From Xanthomonas translucens pv. translucens DSM 18974 (lineage in GTDB: Bacteria > Pseudomonadota > Gammaproteobacteria > Xanthomonadales > Xanthomonadaceae), in the NCBI RefSeq assembly GCF_000331775.1, contig NZ_CAPJ01000073.1, forward strand, positions 1 to 5,961: 5,961 nt of DNA, written 5' to 3'. Shown piece by piece: positions 1 to 5,961 of this stretch (the first letter of the stretch is position 1; each line of letters opens with the position of its first letter). The notes under the pieces were generated by a model. That model did no database searches, was not told the origin of the DNA, and was given only the letters and a program-made list of their open reading frames with translations. A program made the position numbers and the translations under genes.

Positions 1-2
1 CG

Positions 3-3000
3 GATACCGCCATCGCCCAGGCGCGCGCGACGCTGGCCCGGCTCGAAAGCGAACTCGGCCGCGCGCGCAGCAATGGCAACGCACTTGCCAAAGCAGTCTT
101 CTTCGGCCGCGGCGGCGCGCAGGCCGAGGCGCTGGCGCAACAGCTGACGCACGCCAATGCCGAGCTGGAAGCGCTACAACGCGCGCATGCGCAGGCACAG
201 ACACAGCTGCAGTCCCTGCAACGATGTGCGCGAGGTGCGCGAGGTGCGCCGGGCGCAGCAAGCGCTTCCACGTCGGCATCCGCTGCTTCCGGCCCAGCGG
301 ACACGCAGCCGCAAACCCTGCGCAACCGGCTCGTGCAGCACGAACGCATGCAGGCCTTGCAACGCGGTCACGGCACGCGTTGCCAGCGGCACAAGCAGCG
401 GCTGCAGGACGACTTGCGGCGCGTGGACAAGCAGTTGCAGCAGGCGCGGCAGTCCTCGCAGGTCACTACCAGCGAACTCTGGCAGCAGGACCGGACCGTG
501 CAGGCGCTGGAGGAAGCGCAAGGCCGGATGGAACAGGCCGTGGTCCAGGTGGAGCAGGACCTGTCCACGACCGAAGCGCAGCACGCTGCGGCGCAGGCGG
601 CATGCGCCAGCACCATCACTGACGCCGCCGAACGTCTGCTCGAGTCCCTGCCAGGCTTCCATGTGCAGCCGCTGTGCGCCGCCGACCAGCAGACCTTGCA
701 CACCTGGGCCGCCGCGATGCAGGCGCGTGGCGATGCGTTCGACAGCGACGCATTGTCGCCGGCAGACGCAATCGGAATCGGCTTGCAGGCGCTGTCGATC
801 GCCAGCAAGGGCGACAGCGCGCAGGCCGCGCAGACCCTGCGCGAGCTGAGCGCGATCGGGTTGCGCGAGCTGGTACCGGCGCCGGGGAACGATGCGCCGG
901 CGTTGAGCGAGGCAGCAGCAGCCTGCGTCGGATTGCTGGCTGGGGTGCCGCGCGGCATGCAGGTGCTTGCGCAGATGCTGCGGGCAGAGCAGACGGCGCC
1001 GTCCAGGGAACAGCGGGAGGCCGCGCAGGTCTATCTGCGCGCTGGCCAACTGCATGCGCACACCGACGAGGCCCAGGACGCCCAGCGCACCTGGCTGGCC
1101 GCGGCCCAGGCCGGGGCGCAGCATGTACTGCATGGCGCATCGCCGAGCCACGGCTTGCAGGCGGCCACGCAGATGCAACGCAGCGCGTTCCACGCATTGC
1201 GCAACGGCTATGAGAGCACTGCCGACGGCTCGCCCTATGCGCAGGTCAACGCCAGCTTGCAGATGTTCGCGCAATGGGCACGTGCCGGCAGCGCGAGCGC
1301 ACCGCGCGGCCAACTCAACCCCTTGCATGCGCTGCAGCTGGGAACCCGGGTGGGCGCTGCCGAAGCGCTGCCCACCCCGGCGCGGCGCGCCGGCGAGGAA
1401 CTGCGCAAGGCGGCCGCGCACCTGACCGCTTGGCTGAGCGAACGCCGCCATGCCCAGCGGGCGGCTGGGCAGATGCCGGCCCCGCAGGAACTGGCGCTGC
1501 AGGCGCTTGCGGAATTCGTGCACTGGAGCCCGGCCGAACAGGATCTGACGCGGCTCGCCTTCAGCCCCAAACTGCTGCGCGACATCGAGCGGCGCGCATT
1601 GGATCTGCAACGCCACGCCGCGCGTTCCGCGCGCAACGACCCGGCTGGATCCACGGCGGCATGCCATCCCGCGGTCGCGGCCGCCTGGAGCGCCTTGCGC
1701 GCTGGCGGCATGCGCCTGCCGGACACGATGCGCCTGCTCCAGCGCGGCCTGCTCGACCACCGCGAGCAGGCCGCCGCAGGCGCCGACGAGAACACGCTGG
1801 AATCGGCCGAACGGCAACGTTTCCATCAGGCCGTCGCCAGCGCCAGCCGCCTGCTGCACGATGGCGACAGCGCCCGCGTCCGCTCGCCGGAGGCCTTGTT
1901 CGATGCGCTGCGCGACCTGCTCGCACATCTGGCATGGCGCGACAAGCTGCGCATCACCGAACAACGCGTGCTCGGCCTCAACGCAGCGCCGCTGTCGGCC
2001 GCGCTGGCGGTGATCCCTGCCGGACTCGGCCTGAAGCTGGCGCTGGGCGGACAGGCCAGCACGGAGGCCTCGATGGAAATCTACATGGGACGCACCGGCC
2101 TATCGCTGCAGATCGGGCGACAGGCGACGCGGCAGCTGCAGGCCGCGGCGGGAATCAGCGCCGGTTTGCTGCTGCCGGGTACCGACGCCGCGCCGGTGGT
2201 ACTGGGCGGAACCGCCGAATGGCGCTTGAAGATGGAGTCGAGTCTCGAGAATGGCGTGCAGATCCGCGTGCCGCGGCGCGGCAAAGGCCACGAACTGGAG
2301 CAGCGCGCGCAATTCCTGGCCATGTTCGAGCATCTGTTGCGCCTGGCCGGCGCCCCCGACAGCGAGGGCGTGCCGCTTGCGCAACGCGACCTGCTGGGAG
2401 AATTGCTAGCGCAACATCCCAGCATCACCGTCGGTGTGATCGACGGTGCCCAGCGCAGCGCGTCGAGCACCGAATCCAGCATCGCCGCAACCGCCGGCGT
2501 GCGCGTGGGGGAGATGGACGGTCGGCCACGGCGCGTTACGCTCGGCGCGTCTGTGGGCGTCAAGGCACGCAGCGAGAGCGCCAGCTCGCAGACCCCGATC
2601 GCCGGCTACATGAACATGCTGCTGAAGGATTCGACGGCGCAGTCCAGGGTCGAGCTGGCCGCGCGCGCTTCGGCCAGCGTGGTCGCCCAGCAGTGGCATC
2701 GCCCCACCGTGGCGGATGCCGCGCCCACGCCGGTGGCGCGGCTGTCCACCGGCACGCTCGAGCTGGGTTTCAGCAAGGAACTGCATTCGGCCGGCAGCAC
2801 CACGTTCACCACGCTGTGGATGTTCAACAACGAAATCGATCCGGTGCGCACCGACCGCGGGTTCGAGTTTCAGAGCTTCGCCCAGTTCGAACGCGATGTG
2901 CGGCGCAACTGGCCGCTATGGACCAATTACGGGGTCGCCAAGCTGCGCGGCAAGGTCGACGAACAGCGCCTTTACCTGGTGGCCGAGCGCCAACTGGAAG

Positions 3001-3347
3001 ACTTCATGGACAGAGTTCGCGTGCATATGCGCGACAACCGCTTCGCCTCGCTGATCGTGGACTGGGTGTTGCAGTCCGAGGCCGCGCCGCGCCTGGACGC
3101 GCTGCGCGCGCAGAGCCAGCTGCTGCGCATGGCCGGGCGCGAGGCGGAGGCGGCACAGACCGAGCGCGACTTCGACGCGCTGCTGCAGCAGCCCGCTATC
3201 TGGGAGCCCACCATGCTGATCCTGCGCGAGAAGGGCAAGCGCCAGCGCGAACGCGGCATCGACTTCTTCGTCAAACGCCAGACCAACCAGATGGCCGAGG
3301 CGATGCGCACGGTCGGCCAGTGGACGCCTTACGAACCGGTGCCGTGA
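3..3347 (+). CDS. Large probable type III effector, XopZ/HopAS/AWR-like; 5' partial
   Basis: The frame is open from the left edge to the TGA at 3345-3347, giving 1,114 visible residues (residue n begins at base 3n). The GTG at 333 is only an internal codon. Residues 1-75 and about 108-200 are Gln/Glu/Ala/Leu-rich and look like coiled coil, separated by an Ala/Ser/Gly/Pro linker. Residues about 205-655 are helical and Ala/Leu-rich and contain Ala644-Trp645-Arg646, the triad that names the AWR (RipA) effectors. Residues about 660-910 are rich in short beta-strand-like stretches; the rest is charged and helical. There is no transmembrane helix and no enzyme motif I recognise. XopZ and HopAS1 are about 1,350-1,400 residues, so roughly 250-300 residues, including any secretion signal, would lie off the edge. 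These effectors are injected into plant cells to suppress immunity. The coding call is firm. The family call is inference; another large effector or a structural protein remains possible. Confidence 0.55.
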   Translation, partial: DTAIAQARATLARLESELGRARSNGNALAKAVFFGRGGAQAEALAQQLTHANAELEALQRAHAQAQTQLQSLQRCARGARGAPGAASASTSASAASGPADTQPQTLRNRLVQHERMQALQRGHGTRCQRHKQRLQDDLRRVDKQLQQARQSSQVTTSELWQQDRTVQALEEAQGRMEQAVVQVEQDLSTTEAQHAAAQAACASTITDAAERLLESLPGFHVQPLCAADQQTLHTWAAAMQARGDAFDSDALSPADAIGIGLQALSIASKGDSAQAAQTLRELSAIGLRELVPAPGNDAPALSEAAAACVGLLAGVPRGMQVLAQMLRAEQTAPSREQREAAQVYLRAGQLHAHTDEAQDAQRTWLAAAQAGAQHVLHGASPSHGLQAATQMQRSAFHALRNGYESTADGSPYAQVNASLQMFAQWARAGSASAPRGQLNPLHALQLGTRVGAAEALPTPARRAGEELRKAAAHLTAWLSERRHAQRAAGQMPAPQELALQALAEFVHWSPAEQDLTRLAFSPKLLRDIERRALDLQRHAARSARNDPAGSTAACHPAVAAAWSALRAGGMRLPDTMRLLQRGLLDHREQAAAGADENTLESAERQRFHQAVASASRLLHDGDSARVRSPEALFDALRDLLAHLAWRDKLRITEQRVLGLNAAPLSAALAVIPAGLGLKLALGGQASTEASMEIYMGRTGLSLQIGRQATRQLQAAAGISAGLLLPGTDAAPVVLGGTAEWRLKMESSLENGVQIRVPRRGKGHELEQRAQFLAMFEHLLRLAGAPDSEGVPLAQRDLLGELLAQHPSITVGVIDGAQRSASSTESSIAATAGVRVGEMDGRPRRVTLGASVGVKARSESASSQTPIAGYMNMLLKDSTAQSRVELAARASASVVAQQWHRPTVADAAPTPVARLSTGTLELGFSKELHSAGSTTFTTLWMFNNEIDPVRTDRGFEFQSFAQFERDVRRNWPLWTNYGVAKLRGKVDEQRLYLVAERQLEDFMDRVRVHMRDNRFASLIVDWVLQSEAAPRLDALRAQSQLLRMAGREAEAAQTERDFDALLQQPAIWEPTMLILREKGKRQRERGIDFFVKRQTNQMAEAMRTVGQWTPYEPVP
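226..249 (+). repeat. 9-base tandem repeat, about 2.7 copies, inside the large gene
   Basis: The unit GTGCGCGAG occurs at 226-234 and 235-243, followed by the partial copy GTGCGC at 244-249. In the coding frame it gives an Ala-Arg-Gly, Ala-Arg-Gly, Ala-Pro-Gly stretch that opens the low-complexity linker between the two coiled-coil segments. Because the unit length is a multiple of three, gain or loss of a copy would keep the frame. Confidence 0.8.
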
Positions 3348-3415
3348 ACGCGCCGACCTGGCGCCGGCAGACCAGCCCTGCCCTGCCCTGCCGCAACCCA
3401 GGCCGGTTCGGCGCC
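3348..3415. other. Convergent intergenic gap; weak hairpin, no clear terminator
   Basis: These 68 bases separate the stop of the large plus-strand gene from the stop of lolA. A hairpin can be drawn at 3400-3416 (AGGC pairing with GCCT, an inner CG/CG and a GTT loop, with a two-base bulge), and its outer base falls in the lolA stop codon. Neither side carries a run of T, so it is not a good intrinsic terminator. GGCGCC occurs at 3360-3365 and again at 3410-3415, and the two could also pair over a longer loop. Termination here may be weak or Rho-dependent, which is inference. Confidence 0.35.
3376..3390 (+). repeat. Short tandem repeat (CCCTG)3
   Basis: Three exact copies of CCCTG stand at 3376-3380, 3381-3385 and 3386-3390, in the gap between the two convergent genes. 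The repeat is too short to assign a role, and it lies outside both reading frames. Confidence 0.75.
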
Positions 3416-4042
3416 TCAGCGGTCGCCGACCACGTCCACGTCCTTGTCCGGCACGTAGCGGAAGGTGCCGGCGGCGAAGGTCGGGTTGCGCTTCCAGCCC
3501 GTGAAGCTGATCTCGGTACGCTGGCCGACCGCATCGACCACTTCCATCCGCGCCAGGCCGCTGGCGTCGAAGCCGAGCTTGGCGATCTGGAAGCTGGCCT
3601 CGGTGTCCACCTTCGGCGTCATCGCCAGCCACTGCAGGCCGTCGCGCGCCACCGCTTCCTCGCTGACGTCGTACTGGCGATCCAGCTTGCCCGGGTCGAT
3701 CAGCGCGGTCAGCGGGCTGTTCTGCTCCTCGGCGCCCTGGGTGCGCACCGTGGCCTGCTTCAGGTCCGGATCGTAGACCCAGACCTTCGCACCGTCGGCG
3801 ACGATCAGCTGCGTATACGGCTTGCGGTATTCCCAACGGAACAGGCGCGGCGCCGACAGCGCGACGCGGCCGCTGGCGCTCTCCTTCAGCGCGCCCTTGC
3901 CGTCGTAGACCTTCTGCGCGAACTGGCCGTCCAGGCCCTTGAGCCCGCGGGTGAAGGTGTTCAGGTCGTCGCGCGCGCCGGCGAAGGCGCTGCCGGCCAG
4001 CAGCGCGCTGGCGAGGACGGTATAGCGGAGTGTGCGAAGCAT
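3416..4042 (-). CDS. lolA: Outer-membrane lipoprotein carrier protein LolA, periplasmic chaperone
   Basis: This complete gene encodes 208 residues, the usual LolA size. The ATG at 4040-4042 is chosen because it opens directly onto a signal peptide: Arg3/Arg6, a hydrophobic core (TVLASALLAG), and an Ala-Phe-Ala site predicting cleavage after residue 21. The frame is open further upstream but has only a TTG there and codes for an Arg/Pro-rich shadow. Mature landmarks are GLDGQFAQ (36-43), APRLFRWEY (64-72), then Pro75, QLIVADG (78-84) and VWVYDPDL (87-94), the strands of the LolA half-barrel that shields lipoprotein acyl chains. In the known pathway LolA takes lipoproteins from LolCDE at the inner membrane and delivers them to LolB at the outer membrane. 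It follows the DUF3857/transglutaminase gene by 74 bases on the same strand, so co-transcription is likely. Codon use is strongly GC-ending with no TTG. No strong Shine-Dalgarno sequence is visible. Confidence 0.95.
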   Translation of the reverse strand: MLRTLRYTVLASALLAGSAFAGARDDLNTFTRGLKGLDGQFAQKVYDGKGALKESASGRVALSAPRLFRWEYRKPYTQLIVADGAKVWVYDPDLKQATVRTQGAEEQNSPLTALIDPGKLDRQYDVSEEAVARDGLQWLAMTPKVDTEASFQIAKLGFDASGLARMEVVDAVGQRTEISFTGWKRNPTFAAGTFRYVPDKDVDVVGDR

Positions 4043-4116
4043 GCGGATGGAGTTCCGGATGGAGTGTGGGAAGTGTGCCGCGGACAAGCTGAATAGGCGA
4101 TCAGACGCCGATGCGC
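4043..4116 (-). other. Intergenic leader between the transglutaminase-like gene and lolA
   Basis: This 74-base gap lies between two genes on the minus strand. Read in the gene direction it holds a small possible hairpin just after the upstream stop (GGCG, six-base loop, CGCC, plus-strand 4095-4110), then an unstructured stretch, then the duplicated element next to the lolA start. I see no convincing sigma70 promoter and no AGGAG-type ribosome-binding site. The only purine match is GGAA ending 10 bases before the ATG, farther than usual. Co-transcription from the upstream gene is the simplest reading. Confidence 0.4.
4044..4065 (-). repeat. 12-base-period tandem duplication abutting the lolA start codon
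   Basis: On the plus strand CGGATGGAGT stands at 4044-4053 and again at 4056-4065, two bases apart. In the lolA direction this reads as two copies of ACTCCATCCG with a 12-base period, the second ending one base before the ATG. The copies cover the stretch where a Shine-Dalgarno sequence would be, and the only GGAA is formed at their junction. Confidence 0.8.
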
Positions 4117-5961
4117 TCACTGCCCGGTCTGCATGCGGCCGAGGTCGCCGTACAGGATCTGCCCGCGGAAGCCGCGCCGCACCTGCTGGTACAGCTCGCG
4201 GAACGCCGCGTAGTCCTGCGGCTGGCATAGCGCCTGCGGGCCATGCACCGCACGCCGATGCAGCGTATGCGTGGCGACCACGGTCTGCCCGTCGCGCACC
4301 CAGGTCGCGGCGTACTCGCCGGCGGCGTTGCGGAAGCGGGTGTCGGCGGGGATGGCGATGATCGGCACGCTGTCCGGGAAGGTCAGCCGGTAGGTCTCGC
4401 TGCGCGCGTTGTCGTTGCAGTAGAACGGAGTCAGGTTGTGCTCGGCCGAGGTGGTGGCGTAGACCCCGCGCACCGAGTCGGCGCCGGGCATCTGCGGCAG
4501 GGTCATGCCGCCGACCACGCCGAAGTCGACGTAGTCGCTGGCGCGGAAGCGGTAGGCGTAGCCGAACGGCCGGCTCAGGTCCTGCGGCGCGCCCTGCAGC
4601 TCCAGCTCGCCGCTGCCGTCGAAGCCGGACGCGGCCAGGATCGATTCCTCGATACGGGTGCGATTCTGCGTATTGAGCTGCACGAACATGGTGCGCAGGC
4701 CGATCTCGCCGATCTGGCCGCTATCGAGTTTGGTCAGGCCGCGCAGGCTGCCGTCGGTGGCGAAGCGGTAGTCGGCCTCGACCTGGTACAGGTTCAGCCG
4801 CGCGTCGTTGGGCGGGGTACGCGCCACGCTGCCGTCCACGGTGTGCAGCACCGGCACGCCCAGATCGCCGGCCGGCAGCTGACCGAAGCGCGCGTAGGGA
4901 TTGGTCGAGTCCACGTACAGCTTGAACTCGGGTAGATAGGTGATGGCGTGGTTGAAGCGGCCGAGCACCGGCACGTCCGGCAGGGTCGGCCCGCCTTCGG
5001 CGCCGATCAGCACCGGCGTGCTGGCGATGCCCTTGGCCGCCAGCAGCGCTTCCAGCACCACGGTGTGGTCCTTGCAGTCGCCGTAGTGGTTGTCGAGGAT
5101 GCTGTCGGCGCTGTTCGGCTCCAGCCCGCCGTTGCCCAGGTACACCGCCACGTAGCGGATGTTGCGCGCGACCCACTCGTACAGCGCCGCCGCCTGCGCC
5201 CGGCGCTCGCCGATGCCGGCGGTGATCTGCTCGGCGCGCGCGCGCACCTTCGGCGTGACCTGCGCGGCCACGCCGCTGCTGCGCTGGTAGGCCTGGCCCA
5301 TCTGCGACCAGCGGCGGAAGCTGCTGGCCATGATGGTCGGGCTGAATTCCCAGGTCGCCGCCGCCCAGTTCTGGCTCTTCATCGGCTCGCGGCGCTGGTA
5401 GCGCCATTCCCAGCGCGCCTGCGCGCCGTCGATCTTCGGCGTGTTGTCGCCGTCCACGCCGCGCGTGTACAGGTGCATCGGCATGCGCCGCGGCGCGACC
5501 AGGGTCACCGTGGCGTCGTCGTACTGGGAGAACACGCTGAAGGTCTCCCACAGGCTGAAGTAGCCGGGGAAGTACGGCACGGCCTGGGTGCGGCGCACCC
5601 GGTACACCAGCCGCGTGCCCGGCATCAGGTTGGGGAACACCACCACCTTGACCTTGCGGTCGGCGTACATCGCCGCCGAGGCGCTGGAATAGCTTTCCTG
5701 GGTGTAGATCTTGTCGGCCGGCACGTCGTGGCGCAGCCCGTCCGGGGTGATCGCGTAGGCGGCCAGCACCTCCAGCGTTTCCAGCTTTTCGCTGTAGCTC
5801 AGCCGCACTTGGCTGAACTTGTCCACGCCGGCCTTGGTCTTCAGCAGCAGCTCGTACTCGTCGGTCTCCACGCTGCTGGCGTCGTCGCGCACCTCGTAGT
5901 CGGCGCGGTAGCGCACGTAGCTGTAGTTGTTGGCGACCTCGGGCGTGGCCGCGGCCGGGCT
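4117..5961 (-). CDS. DUF3857 and transglutaminase-like domain protein, probably periplasmic; N-terminus cut off
   Basis: The frame is open from the right edge to the TGA at 4117-4119, giving 614 residues. The first visible residues (SPAAATPEVANNYSYVRY) look like sequence just after a signal peptide, so perhaps 20-40 residues are missing. The GTG at 5914-5916 and later ATGs are internal. Residues about 15-190 match the DUF3857 pattern (ITPDG, then FPNLMPGTRLVYRVR). Residues about 235-365 are transglutaminase-like: the Cys is in HYGDCKDHT (Cys296, 5074-5076), the His in RFNHAITYL (His338, 4948-4950) and the Asp in LYVDSTNPYARFGQLP (Asp351, 4909-4911), so the triad is intact. A beta-rich C-terminal domain follows. 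Superfamily members cleave or transfer at amide bonds; the substrate of the DUF3857 type is unknown to me. Its position before lolA suggests an envelope role, by inference. There are no TTG codons, and GC-ending codons dominate. Confidence 0.9.
   Translation of the reverse strand, partial: SPAAATPEVANNYSYVRYRADYEVRDDASSVETDEYELLLKTKAGVDKFSQVRLSYSEKLETLEVLAAYAITPDGLRHDVPADKIYTQESYSSASAAMYADRKVKVVVFPNLMPGTRLVYRVRRTQAVPYFPGYFSLWETFSVFSQYDDATVTLVAPRRMPMHLYTRGVDGDNTPKIDGAQARWEWRYQRREPMKSQNWAAATWEFSPTIMASSFRRWSQMGQAYQRSSGVAAQVTPKVRARAEQITAGIGERRAQAAALYEWVARNIRYVAVYLGNGGLEPNSADSILDNHYGDCKDHTVVLEALLAAKGIASTPVLIGAEGGPTLPDVPVLGRFNHAITYLPEFKLYVDSTNPYARFGQLPAGDLGVPVLHTVDGSVARTPPNDARLNLYQVEADYRFATDGSLRGLTKLDSGQIGEIGLRTMFVQLNTQNRTRIEESILAASGFDGSGELELQGAPQDLSRPFGYAYRFRASDYVDFGVVGGMTLPQMPGADSVRGVYATTSAEHNLTPFYCNDNARSETYRLTFPDSVPIIAIPADTRFRNAAGEYAATWVRDGQTVVATHTLHRRAVHGPQALCQPQDYAAFRELYQQVRRGFRGQILYGDLGRMQTGQ

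Noticed and set aside
333..335. GTG at 333 as the start of the large gene
   Set aside because: The same frame is open with good codon use to the left edge, and the upstream part is coil-forming. No ribosome-binding site precedes it; the true start is outside the window.
174..1964. Long minus-strand open frame of 596 codons opposite the large plus-strand gene
   Set aside because: It lies fully antisense to a convincing coding frame. Its translation is Arg/Gln/Gly-rich without recognisable domains, as expected of a shadow in GC-rich DNA.
2916..3836. Minus-strand open frame of 306 codons spanning the convergent gap
   Set aside because: It overlaps the ends of both real genes in a different frame, and its product is Arg/Gly-rich with no domain.
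1274..4096. Plus-strand open frame of 940 codons in another frame
   Set aside because: It overlaps the large gene and then runs antisense through all of lolA. The product is an Arg/Ala/Gly/Pro-rich low-complexity shadow.
4043..4228. Upstream extension of the lolA frame to 4228
   Set aside because: It would overlap the end of the transglutaminase-like gene and place an Arg/Pro-rich stretch before a clear signal peptide. The ATG at 4042 gives the normal LolA length.
4243..4935. Plus-strand open frame of 230 codons
   Set aside because: It is antisense to the catalytic and C-terminal parts of the transglutaminase-like gene and has a low-complexity Val/Ala/Gly/Arg product.
5914..5916. GTG as the start of the transglutaminase-like protein
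   Set aside because: It lies inside the DUF3857 N-terminal strand, and the frame continues to the window edge with plausible mature periplasmic sequence. A signal peptide is expected further upstream.

Overview
The window is very GC-rich, and its three genes look like those of a Xanthomonas or a very close Xanthomonadaceae relative. The best lineage marker is the LolA protein, whose sequence resembles the Xanthomonas LolA that I remember. No RNA gene, CRISPR array, insertion sequence or origin is visible.

Layout: (1) Positions 3-3347, plus strand: the C-terminal 1,114 codons of a very large protein whose start lies off the left edge. It has an interrupted coiled-coil region, a long Ala/Leu-rich helical region, an Ala-Trp-Arg triad, a beta-strand-rich region and a charged helical C-terminus. 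I read it as a probable type III secretion effector of the XopZ/HopAS/AWR (RipA) class. This rests on remembered family features and context, not on a search. (2) Positions 3348-3415: a 68-base convergent intergenic gap holding a short (CCCTG)3 repeat and a weak hairpin. (3) Positions 3416-4042, minus strand: complete lolA, the periplasmic chaperone carrying lipoproteins to the outer membrane. (4) Positions 4043-4116: a 74-base gap with a near-perfect 12-base tandem duplication touching the lolA start codon. (5) Positions 4117-5961, minus strand: a DUF3857/transglutaminase-like protein with a complete Cys-His-Asp triad, cut at its N-terminus by the right edge.

The two minus-strand genes are close and co-directional and probably form an envelope-related transcription unit. 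The large plus-strand gene converges on them. Its codon use differs: it contains at least 21 in-frame TTG leucine codons, nearly all in its first 2.4 kb, while the two minus-strand genes contain none. This fits a virulence gene of separate history beside conserved housekeeping genes.

I see no clearly new system. The points most worth a second look are the effector's beta-rich core, its codon-use boundary, the coiled-coil linker where another frame also looks coil-like, and the duplication occupying the lolA ribosome-binding region.
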